64,000 bases of DNA from Sinotaia quadrata (lineage: Eukaryota > Mollusca > Gastropoda > Architaenioglossa > Viviparidae): positions 7,428,001-7,492,000 of the forward strand of contig CM054181.1 in NCBI GenBank assembly GCA_028829895.1, in the 5' to 3' direction. Below, piece after piece: positions 1 to 10,500 of the stretch. The notes under the pieces were generated by a model. The model was not told the DNA's origin. It saw only the letters and a program-made list of their open reading frames with translations, and made no database searches. Position 1 is the stretch's first letter. Every line of letters begins with the position of its first letter. The translations under genes and the position numbers were made by a program.

Positions 1-395
1 TCATCTAGTTTTAGATACAACGATATATATATATATTTGTTCACTTTTTACAATAGATAGTTTTAGATACAACGATATATATATATATTTGTTCACTTTT
101 TACAATAGATAGTTTTAGATACAACAATATATATATATATTTGTTCACTTTTTACAATAGATAGTTTTAGATACAACGATATATATATATATTTGTTCAC
201 TTTTAACAATAGATAGTTATAGATACAACTATATATGTATATTTGTTCACTTTTAACAATAGATAGTTATAGATACAACTATATATGTATATTTGTTCTA
301 AATCTCACTTTTACAGTAGAAAGTTATAGATACAACTATATATGTATATTTGTTCTAAATCTCACTTTTACAGTAGAAAGTTTTATCGTTTGTAA
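1..395. repeat. 52-bp tandem array with degenerate tail
   Basis: Units beginning TAGTTTTAGATACAAC recur at 6, 58, 110 and 162, a 52-bp period. Each contains an (AT)n core, TTTGTTCAC and a CAATAGA end. The copies after about 200 are diverged or slightly longer. The array is cut by the left edge of the window. Short ORFs through it are by-products of the repeat. Confidence 0.9.
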
Positions 396-420
396 AAGAA
401 GTCACGATGTACAATGCACG

Positions 421-460
421 ATCACGCACGCACGCACACACACACACATGCACGCGCAAA
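421..460. repeat. CA/CGCA-rich short microsatellite
   Basis: Alternating CACG and CA dinucleotides lie just after the 52-bp array. The following 460-745 stretch shows no convincing gene, and the short ORFs there have no recognisable features. Confidence 0.7.
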
Positions 461-747
461 CTCGACCCTTCTAGAACCATGCCACTGCCTTCCTATGACG
501 GCTTCACAACGTAGCCCACTCCATAACAACCTGCAGCCTACGTAACGTATTGCTTGCTGTTTCTCCTGCAGCAGAAGCACAAGAGACTTCATATGGCGTA
601 CGTCTTCACCCTTGCATATGCGTACTGTGACAGTGAGCACACACGACAGCCGGCGGATACACGTGGTCTAGGCTAGTACAACAGTACAGAGAGATAGCGT
701 GTTTTCCACCCAGAACAATTCAATAAATTCACCTATTCACTGGATTT

Positions 748-792
748 TAGAATGACATTTTGTCCTCGTTTCGAGGACAAAATGTCATTCTA
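748..792. repeat. Perfect short-loop inverted repeat (hairpin)
   Basis: Bases 748-768 are the exact reverse complement of 772-792, leaving a 3-nt loop (TTT). The 21-bp arms centre on TCCTCG/CGAGGA. No target-site duplication or transposon ends are obvious beside it. It could be a cruciform-forming palindrome or a fold-back remnant. Confidence 0.9.
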
Positions 793-1199
793 TACAGTAC
801 AACTCTATACAAAGAGTGGAGGAGTTGCTAGCAAGCAATCGAAATCACTCCGTGATGCAGAACCATACAAGTATATATCGGGTAAAATATTCCTCACACA
901 TGGCGATCATAAATGACATTTACAGTTTATAATAGGCGTAATATTTTTTTCCTCCGTGGGTGCTCATACATGCCTTGATGACATCAAATGAAAGAGAGTC
1001 GTATTCGCAAAACACAATACCAATAGGGACTGTGACTTTGCAATTCTCAATACGTAAACAAAACATCAAATTCTATTGATTTAATAGTTTCCACGATTGA
1101 TCTAGATTGCTCTCCCTTTGGCCAAATGCGTGTGCAGGATTTCTCACAGTTTGGAGGTGGGTAGGGGTGCGGAATGGCGAGACGTCATTGATTTAGTGA

Positions 1200-1732
1200 C
1201 AGGTAAAATATATTTCAACTTCATTTGAGTTTGCATGATGCGCATATTGGGCAATATTGCTATGACCGAAGAAGTCAAAATTCTGTGGGACTTCGAGATA
1301 AGAACAGATCGCTACGTACGCGAAGACCAGACATTGTGGTTCTCAGTAAGTCTAACAGAACAGCAACAATCATTGATGTCGCTGTTTCAAGTGATAGAAA
1401 CAGTAAAAAGAAAAAAAAGAGAAAAAATAGAAAAATACCAAGATATCTTATTAGAAATTCAGAGACTGGTGGAATGTAAAAGCAGCAGTGATACCTGTAG
1501 TTATAGAATCGTTTTGGAACATAACATCTAAGTTGGAAGGCTATCTGAATAAACTCCCTGGAAACCACAGACTCGCCTCAGTACTCAAAGCAGCACTCCT
1601 CGGAAGTGCCCACATCCTCCGTAAAACCTTGGATCTACCATAATCTTGGTAAGATTCCGAGACTTTGGTTCACAACCGACAGTAAACAAAGTCGTGGAAA
1701 AAGGAATAATAATAATAATAATAATAATAATT
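1200..1732 (+). mobile_element. Decayed 3' end of a non-LTR retrotransposon (LINE)
   Basis: Pieces of a LINE reverse-transcriptase C-terminus are spread over the plus-strand frames: RRPDIVVLSKSNRTATIIDV at about 1320-1380, then KYQDILLEIQRL at about 1432-1467, then KAALLGSAHILRKTLDL at about 1590-1640. I recall the order R-x-DIVV, TATIIDV, KYQDL, ALLGSAHILRK from the C-termini of many invertebrate LINE polyproteins. Frameshifts and stops separate the pieces, so it is non-functional. The coding remnant is followed by an (AAT)n tract at 1705-1731, the usual simple-repeat tail of such elements. The left boundary is uncertain. Confidence 0.75.
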
Positions 1733-1979
1733 TACAACGATAAATAAACAGAAAACAATTGGTCCTCTGAAAGTGTTGCAATGAATTAAGTCCAGTAAAG
1801 TAATGATTTGACAGGGTAACAAAAGTTTTAGATAAGCCTTAGCAACAATTAAAATATGCTACTTTAAAAGAACAACAAAACTTTAGCATGGATCCAGGCG
1901 AAAACCATACATGTTATGCCCTTCTGAATATGTGTCTACTTTAACTATATATTCTATTAAGTGGAAACAGATTCAGCCT

Positions 1980-2290
1980 TTCTAGAATTAGACTATTATC
2001 ATAGGAATAAAAATAATGGCTTTCTGATTTGTGAGCAATGGATTACGATCCAGTCTTTATAGGAATTAGACTATTATCATAGGAATTACTAATGAGTTTC
2101 TATTTGTGATCGACGGGTGATGTATGATTAAATCGTTCCAGGAATTAGACTATTATCATAGGAATAACTAATGAGTTTCTATTTATAATCGACGGGTAAT
2201 GTGTGTAAATCTTTCTTGGAATTAGACTATTATCATAGGAACAACCAATGCTTTTCTGATTTGTGATCGATGGATTTTGCGATAAAAGTT
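1980..2290. repeat. ~79-bp tandem array, four copies
   Basis: GAATTAGACTATTATCATAG recurs at about 1986, 2064, 2142 and 2219. Each copy is followed by a related TTTCTATTTGTGATCGACGG segment. The spacing is 77-79 bp, with moderate divergence between copies. Confidence 0.85.
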
Positions 2291-2420
2291 TTCATACATT
2301 GCATATCACAATGTTAAGTGATATTTCTTTTTCTGAATACACGTGTCTCCATCACATTCCCTCAAACGTAACCTGTAATGTGTAACCTGTAACCCCTTTC
2401 TATAAATACTTCCACGACTG

Positions 2421-2421
<1 letters not shown>

Positions 2422-2483
<62 letters not shown>
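2422..2483. repeat. (CA)n microsatellite
   Basis: An uninterrupted CA dinucleotide run of about 62 bp. Confidence 0.97.
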
Positions 2484-2486
<3 letters not shown>

Positions 2487-2654
2487 TAAAAGTGTTTCTA
2501 TGATTGGACACACACACCTACCAATACACTCACGACTGTTATCACCACCACAAGTAAATAAAAAACAATAAATCACAAGTTATAATTGTTCTGTGTATTT
2601 TAATTAACAAACTGATAATTTTTACCCCATTAGAGGACAACTGAAAATAAGCGA

Positions 2655-3145
2655 AAAGAGTTACTTGCTTTTAGTGTATTGAATGAAATGAGCAGATTGC
2701 ATAGTTTTCTACAGGTAATAAAGGGAGGTTATCAGTCTTTGTGTATTACAACAATTAATGAGCAGATTGCATGGTTTGGTTTTCTACAGGTAATAAAGGG
2801 AGGTCATCAGTCTTTGTGTAGTAAAAGAATTAATGAGAGTTTGCATTGTTTGGTTGTTTTTTTTACAGGTAATAAAGGGAGGTTATCAGTCTTTCCTGTA
2901 TTGAATGAAATGAACAGATTGCATAGTTTTCTACAGGAAATAAAGGGATGTTTTCAATTTCTGCATATTGAATGAAATGAGCAGATTGCACGGTTTTCTA
3001 GAGGTAATAAAGTACGGTTTTCAATCTTTGTGTTTTCAATAAAATGAGCAAATTGCTTGACTTTCATAAAAAAAAATTAAGGGATGTTTTCATTCTCTCT
3101 GTATGAAATCAAATCAGCGCATTGCTTTGCTTTCTGCAGGAATTG
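2655..3145. repeat. ~65-80-bp degenerate tandem array
   Basis: About six copies share a TGAATGAAATGAGCAGATTG segment, then TTTTCTACAGGTAATAAAGG and a TCAGTCTTTGTG segment. The plus strand of each unit carries CTACAG followed by GTAATAAA, which looks like splice-site sequence, but no gene is recognisable on that strand. An open frame through the array reflects the unit structure only. Confidence 0.8.
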
Positions 3146-3419
3146 AGAGTGTGTGTGGGGTGGGTGGGTGGGAGTTGAAATGTTTTGCTTTGGATCAAAT
3201 GGGCACATTTACAATTGCAAAAGCATTTGACAGGAAATGGCTAATTAGTGTCAATTGAGACTCCGATATTTTTCTCTGAATTTCCCACTCCTACAACATT
3301 TCGCTTCAAGACCATCATACCAGCTGCGTGAATGACTGACATAGTGAATGGAAAGCCCCATGGCAAGAGAACATCACGGTACTGAACATTACACTACTTA
3401 AAAATTATTAGTATTGTTT

Positions 3420-3815
3420 CTTGCACAGTACAGGGATACAAGTCACTATGTATGCTGTCACAAAAGTGACCTATCACTGTGTTTGGCTCATAGAAGAGTA
3501 ACATACATACTATGAAGGCTGTCCCCAAAGTGTGACAAATATTGCTCTGTTTGGTGTCACAATACAAACTGCATTTGTATTACAACAAAATTACTTACAT
3601 CACTGTGTTTTGGTATTATAATAAAATGATTTATATTACTGTGTTCTGGTGTTAAAATGGCTTACATCACGGTATTCCCGTGTTATAATAGAATGACATA
3701 CATTAGTCTGTTAGAATAGAATAAGTTAAATCACTGTGTTCTGGTGTTAAAATGACTTACATCACTGTGTTTAATGTGACAGTACAAGCATGAAAGTGTT
3801 TAATGTGGCAGTATA
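3420..3815. repeat. Degenerate array with TCACTGTGTT(C/T)TGGTGTT core
   Basis: Segments resembling TCACTGTGTTCTGGTGTTA and AATGACTTACATCACTG recur at irregular 30-55-bp spacing. This lies downstream of the ankyrin/SOCS gene, which ends at 3967 on the minus strand. The array's right end may overlap that gene's 3' UTR. Confidence 0.65.
3799..3804 (-). promoter_or_regulatory. Candidate polyadenylation signal (ATTAAA) of the ankyrin/SOCS gene
   Basis: On the minus strand ATTAAA lies about 160 nt past the stop codon at 3967. A second ATTAAA is at 3770-3775. No AATAAA was seen closer. The call rests on motif and distance only. Confidence 0.3.
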
Positions 3816-3966
3816 CAGGCACAATGACAAGACACGAGCACAGCACTGTGTTTGCTCAAAAGCTGGACACTGAACGCAGCCTATGATGTAATCACGTGAT
3901 CCGTCAAAGTTAATCCACAAACACGACTTTCGATCGGAACCAACGTCATGGGTGAATGACGACCTT

Positions 3967-4668
3967 TCAAAGCTGGTCAAGCACAATGTTGATTAGACCT
4001 TGGGGCACTGGCAGTCGGAACACATTACCCACGTGGTGCCTACAGCTCTTCCACACCACCAGCGTACAGAAACGCTTCAATGACCACACTGTTCTCGTGT
4101 ACTTCTCGACCTCCCTCAGGACCAAACGCGTCCCGATGTGACTCGATCTGCGACCTCGAGAGCTGCAGCTAACACGGAGAATATTCTCGCAGTCCTGCAA
4201 GGCAGAAAAGGACATGAATCCTGCCAAACGCGACGCCTGCCTGATGTTGGCGATTACTGTGGGGTCCGCCGGGAGCTCACTGACGTCATCAGTGTCATCA
4301 CCTCGGAGTGACGTCACTGCCGGCTCGTTTCTCTGAGCGGCTGCGCCGTGCCTCTCACGACCCTCGTGAGCTATGGTCGGTAACAAGGACTCGGCTTTCT
4401 GATCGATGCTCTCGCAGACTGCAGTCAACGGGTACCTTCCGTTCACGCAAGCGTCAGGCTCCGCTCCGTGACGCAAGAGGAGCATCAACAAGGATCTATC
4501 CAAGCATGGACGGAAGGGCCCCGCGTCCAGCAGCGCATGCAGCACGTTTCCTCGTCTCTCTGAGTCACTCACATCATGGTACTTGCTGACGTAGCCGGGG
4601 TTGGCACCGTGGCGTAACAGAAGTTCGCAGCATTTGTACAAGTACTCCGCAACTTTTTCTGTGTCCAC
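3967..4668 (-). CDS. Ankyrin/SOCS gene, exon 3 (C-terminus, SOCS box)
   Basis: The acceptor TGTGCAG| is followed by 233 codons and TGA. The exon begins [18 protein letters not shown] and includes two canonical ankyrin repeats. A polar, likely disordered stretch ([16 protein letters not shown] to [17 protein letters not shown]) follows. It ends with the SOCS box (BC box [10 protein letters not shown], Cul5 box LPVP). Confidence 0.92.
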   Translation of the reverse strand: MDTEKVAEYLYKCCELLLRHGANPGYVSKYHDVSDSERRGNVLHALLDAGPFRPCLDRSLLMLLLRHGAEPDACVNGRYPLTAVCESIDQKAESLLPTIAHEGRERHGAAAQRNEPAVTSLRGDDTDDVSELPADPTVIANIRQASRLAGFMSFSALQDCENILRVSCSSRGRRSSHIGTRLVLREVEKYTRTVWSLKRFCTLVVWKSCRHHVGNVFRLPVPQGLINIVLDQL

Positions 4669-7519
4669 CTGCACACATAAACACACGTGCAAGTTTTAAT
4701 GTTATATGCGGATTTGAAATGAGTTCATAATTTACCCGTTGCAAAACTTAATGCCAGCAAAAAAAACAATAAAGGACAGAAATCCTCAGATAACGACATT
4801 ATGTGCAACAGCAACTTTCAATAAATCCTAACTTCCAAACCAATGCTGATGAATATTTTCTCGCAATACACATTTTTATTTATTTTTTTTTTGGGGGGGA
4901 GGGTGTTGTGGGGGTCTGTGATTTTTTTTTGCAAAGGATGAAGTATTCATTCGCTGGGTGGATTTTAGTGAGGACAGTTTCCTGACTTGTCGATTTCGCA
5001 CCATATTGAAGGAGGAGAAAGGAGTATGGGGCGTGTGGGGAACTGGGGCCACTTTAATTTGTATTTTAGTTTACTTAGCAAATCTTGAGTGGATCTAGAC
5101 TAAACATTAGAAATAAGTTTAAAAAAAGAGAAGTTACAGAGAAATGAGGGGAGTGGTAGGCTGTACGTGTAGAAAAGGGGGATAATTGTATTTGTTTTAC
5201 TTAGCTATTCAATCAGCGTTGCTACGGGTGAATTTGTTTCCTATTATTGTTAATACTATATATTACTACATTCTGTGAACACCTTTAGGACTTTCGCTCT
5301 AGGGCAAGATGGAGAAGGAGATCAAGATTCTTCAATCTTTCAATACGCCACTGTTTTTGAATTTAGTATATTCGCTTCCTAGTGCGTCTTGTTATTCGTG
5401 ACTAGCCACCATCTTGGGCCACATAATGGGTTATTTGACGTTTCAACGGATCTGTAACTTTTAGCTCTACGTCCTGCCAAATATTTCCTATAGCGTTCGC
5501 GCCTTAATTTACTTATTTCTTCTTGTTTTTTGTGGGAAACAATTTTCACAGTGGGTTAGAGTGAAAAGGCGCAGTGCTTACGAATCTAGGTCACTTATTT
5601 AAGACTATATTCATATAAATTATTTGCCCATTTTTTTCAGAGAAAGGATTTGAGAAAGGTTAGAACTGAATATGGCTAAATTTAAGGCAAATATTATTTG
5701 CCCATTTTTTTCAGAGAAAGGATTTGAGAAAGGTTAGAATGGAATATGGCTAAATTTAAGGACAAATATTATTGTATTGTGTATGTAATGGTGTGAAAAT
5801 AGATTGTACTTAAATTTATTACTTACAACATGTAACCTATTATCAGTTTCCATGATGCTTTATCTAACAATACATGGGAACTTACCTGACTCAGTCTTAG
5901 AAAGAGAAAGAAAGAAAGAAAGAAAAAAAGAAGGAAGGAAGGAAGGAAGAAAAGAAAGGTGATCAGGAAAAGGTTTTGGGGGAAAAAAGAAAAAATAAGA
6001 CATCTAACAAGAGACATCTAAATAAAATGAAACATATTAATTAGTGTATATTGGCACATTAAAAAGTTGAGAAAATCTACTGTTTAAATTACCGTTTTTC
6101 TTTTCTTTTTCTTTCTTTTCTTTTTATTGTGTGCACATGAATGAATGGGTAAAAAGAAAGGTACACTTTATTCCAAAAGATTGATTTTAGTCATCCTGGA
6201 CAAAGTGACTGCAGCATATAAATAGAGAATAAAAAAGATTAAACATAATGATGAACTGACAACAGAAATCTTAGAAAAGCCAATGATTAAGTCAAATTCA
6301 CAAAACTGACTACAGCAAAAAAAAACCCTTGGAAATAAGACAAATTAATAAAGTCAAATTCACAAACTGATTACAGCAAATAAATTGGAAAAAAGACAAT
6401 AATAAAGTCGAATTCACATAAATGACTAGAATAAAGAAACCTGAAAATGACGCTGATGAAGTCAAATTCACACAAGTGACTACAGCAACGAAACTTAGAA
6501 CAAGGCAATAATTAAACAATAAATAAACTAATTCACCTAATAGATGGCAGCCAAGAAACTGAAAAAAAGACAAAGAATAAACCTCTTTCACTTAAAAGAT
6601 GACCTCCAAGAAACCCGATAAAAGACTAAAGATTAAACCTCATTCACTTAAATGACTGTAGCAAAGAAAACGGGAAAAGGCAAAAACTGAAAGTCGTACT
6701 TCATCAATCTATCTTACATCTGTTTGCAGCATAGACAGTGTGAGTGAGCTAAAAATAAACCTCATACCGTATCGACTTAATGAGCATAGAGAGTAAGAAA
6801 AGCAACGAATGAACCTTGTAACTCACCGACATAAATGACTACAGCGTAGAATGAAAACAAAGCAATGACTGAACCTCGTAACTCACCGACATAAATGACG
6901 TACAGCGTAGAATGAAAACAAAGCAATGACTGAAATGACTACAGCGTAGAATGAAAACAAACCAATGACTGAAATGACTACAGCGTAGAATGAAAACAAA
7001 CCAATGACTGAAATGACTACAGCGTAGAATGAAAACAAACCAATGACTGAAATGACTACAGCGTAGAATGAAAACAAAGCAATGACTGAACCTCGTAACT
7101 CACCAACATAAATGACATACAGCATAGAATGAAAAACAAAAACAAAAAACAAGTGAACCTCGTAACTCATTAACATTACTGACTCAAGTTCAAAAGTTGA
7201 GAAAAAGACTGATTGAAACTTGTACTACATCAGCATATTTGACTATAGCAAGAAAAGAGAAGGACCGGACTTCAAAACTTATCCAAAACAAAAATGATTC
7301 AACATATGAACAAACAAACAAACAAACAAATGTAGTCCTCGTACCTCGTCAATATAATTGTCTGCAGCATCAACCAGGCAATGGAGGGCCGAGCAGTAAG
7401 GTCGCCGACCGAAAGCTGTTTGGTGCTCTTCGTCTTTCACGGCTTCCTCGACAAATACCTCATCAAAGTTTGGATCTGCACCTGCCTGTTCATCAGGTAA
7501 ACAAAACAACTTTAATGTC

Positions 7520-7555
<36 letters not shown>

Positions 7556-10500
7556 TGGACTACACGAAATATGAAAATACTCCATATATAGGACAACGGT
7601 TAACAAAGACAACGGGTCTGGCAACATGTTTTATCATTTGTATATAAACAAGTCTATTTTCTTGCAGTTCATTGGCATCGTGTTGTTCTGGGTGATCATG
7701 ACTAATGTTGAGTTGTGGCTCCAATCATGTTTAGAAGGATGACGGATATAGTCATGTTTCGCTCGAGTTGCTGTTTAGTTCTGTTTTGAGTAGTGTTTTT
7801 GCACGGATATGTAGTGTCTTAGCATGACTAAGTTCTTTCATTTAAATCTTGCTCGAGTTGCCATACAGAACTGTTTTGAGTAATTTCTTAGGAAGAATAA
7901 GTTCATTTCTATCTTGCTCGAGTTGTTTTGAGTAGTGTCATAGGAAGAAAAAGTTCATTTCTATCTTGCTCGAGTTGCCATACAGAACTGTTTTGAGTAG
8001 TGTCATAGGAAGAAAAAGTTCATTTCTATCTTGCTCGAGTTGCCATACAGAACTGTTTTGAGTAGTGTCATAGGAAGAAAAAGTTCATTTCTATCTTGCT
8101 CGAGTTGCCATACAGAACTGTTTTGAGTAGTGTCATAGGAAGAAAAAGTTCATTTCTATCTTGCTCGAGTTGCCATACAGAACTGTTTTGAGTAGTGTCA
8201 TAGGAAGAAAAAGTTTATTTCTATCTTGGCGGCTCACAGTCACTGTGGCTCTAACATTCCCATGCAAGCAAATAAACAAGAAGCTTGTAAACAATCTGAT
8301 GCTTGGATTAGTTAAGAAACTATATATGTGTATAAGTGAGTACAATTAGATTTTAACATCGGGATAGAGTTTGTTTATCAACATAAAAGCATACACAAGC
8401 GCGCACACAATAAAAATAATAAATTTGATTTAAAAAATAAGTAAAAGTAACTTAACAAATATATATATATACGAATACGAATCTAACCGCTAACTTATTT
8501 ATAAATTCTACTCAGTCATAGTTTCACCCTAACAGCTCTTCCTTTTCAAGGCCACACTGTCGACCTTTCAGCACTTTGTTGACATACTAGTAGGTTACGA
8601 GTCAAGTAAACAATAGCAACGAAACACGTAAATATGAAAACAACACATCTTTCACAACAGCAAATTACACTTTAGTTGATATATAGAAAAAAACAATAAT
8701 AAAACATAAAATACTAGCTGCATAATCTAATCTATATCGGAACATGTTTTCATTTGATTCAATCAATTACTGCAAACTGTCTAGTTAATGCAGTCAGACC
8801 CAACTCCTCAAAAGGAAAACAATAACAAAATATAAAATACTAGCTGCATAATCTAATCTATATCGGAACATGTTTTCATTTGATTCAATCAATTACTGCA
8901 AACTGTCTAGTTAATGCAGCCAGACCCAACTCCTCAAACTATCTAGTTAATGCAGTCAGACCCAACTCCTCAAACTGTCTAGTTAATGCAGTCAGACCCA
9001 ACTCCTCAAACTGTCTAGTTAATGCAGTCAGACCCAACTCCTCAAACTGTCTAGTTAATGCAGTCAGACCCAACTCCTCAAACTGTCTAGTTAATGCAGT
9101 CAGACCCAACTCCTCGAAAGAAAAACGACAGAGAACGCATCAAATATCTAATCTAAATTAAATTTAAATTTAATCTAAAAATATTTTTTTTAATATCTAA
9201 TCTAAATTTAAAAATTTATTTTTAATAACCAACAGTTGCAATGGAAAACTGTCTACTCCAAAGTCAGCATCTTTGGGGTTTTCTGCAGATTCTGCCATTG
9301 TTTACTGCAGATTTACATAGCAACGGAAGTAACGCGACAAACCCGCCATGCACATTACAACATAACTTTGTTTCTATTATTAACCGGACTAACTTAGTGG
9401 TCCAAATGCTTTAAGGCATATTCCCACTGTAGAACAATTCTACCAATGTTCATGCCTTGATAAATATGTTCCAGCAATAGTGAGTAAAGTCCCACAGTAT
9501 TGGTGTGTTTCAAGCTCCAGAAACAGTGAGTAAAGCCCCACAGTGTGTGTTTCAAGCACCATAAACAGTGAGTAAAGCCCCACAGTATTGGTGTGTTTCA
9601 AGTCCAGGTAAGAGTGTGTTCCAAGCTCCAACAATAGTAAGGTAAGCCCCACTGCATAATTGTGTTCTATGCTCCAGCAACGGTGAGAAAAGTCCCATTG
9701 TACAAGTGAGTTCCATTTTTCAGTAATAGGGAATAGAGTCCCACTGTACAAGAGAGTTCCATATTTTCAGTAGCAGAGAGTAAAGTCCCACTGTACAAGT
9801 GAGTTCCATATTTTCAGTAATAGAGAATAGAGTCCCACACTGTACAAGTGACTTCCATATTTTCAGTAATAGGGAATAGAGTCCCACACTGTACAAGTGA
9901 CTTCCTATTTTCAGTAATAGGGAATAGAGTCCCACACTGTACAAGTGACTTCCATATTTTCAGTAACAGGGAGTAAAATCCCACTGTACAAGTGTGCTCC
10001 ATTTTCCAGCAATAGTCAGGAAAGTCCCACAATGTGTGTTCCATGCTATAGCAATAGTGAGGGAGTACCCCAAAGATTAAGTTTGTTCCAATATCTAGCA
10101 GTAGTGAGGAAAAACCCACAATATGTGTTCCATGCTCTAGCAATAGTGAGGAAAAACCCACAATATGTGTTCCATGTTCCCAAATAGTGAAGAAGGCCCC
10201 AAAGTATATATTTATGTTCAAAGTGTTCTAGAAAGTTGTGCTGTCACACATTTTAACTATATATCCCAGTCTCATAAATAATGTTCAGTCATCAGACAGT
10301 CTATCAATCTTGCCAGAGTACAGAACAGTATTTGTGACATTTCTTCATCATCTCTGCGCTATAAGATTTCAATTCTTGTTCTGCTTGATCTCTCTCCAGT
10401 TTTAGAAGCTAATGACATTGACATATTGATGCATCGTCTCCATCATAGTTGGGCTTGTGTTCACACTTGACCAAAAGAATGCAGAAAGTGACAGTCCTTG

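Noticed and set aside
7845..8225. Regularly spaced repeats resembling a CRISPR array
   Set aside because: The whole 65-bp unit repeats, with no unique spacers, and the DNA is clearly animal. The same applies to the other arrays.
8880..9161. 93-codon ORF with [12 protein letters not shown] repeats
   Set aside because: It is explained by the 36-bp array. There is no splice context, start context or varied sequence.
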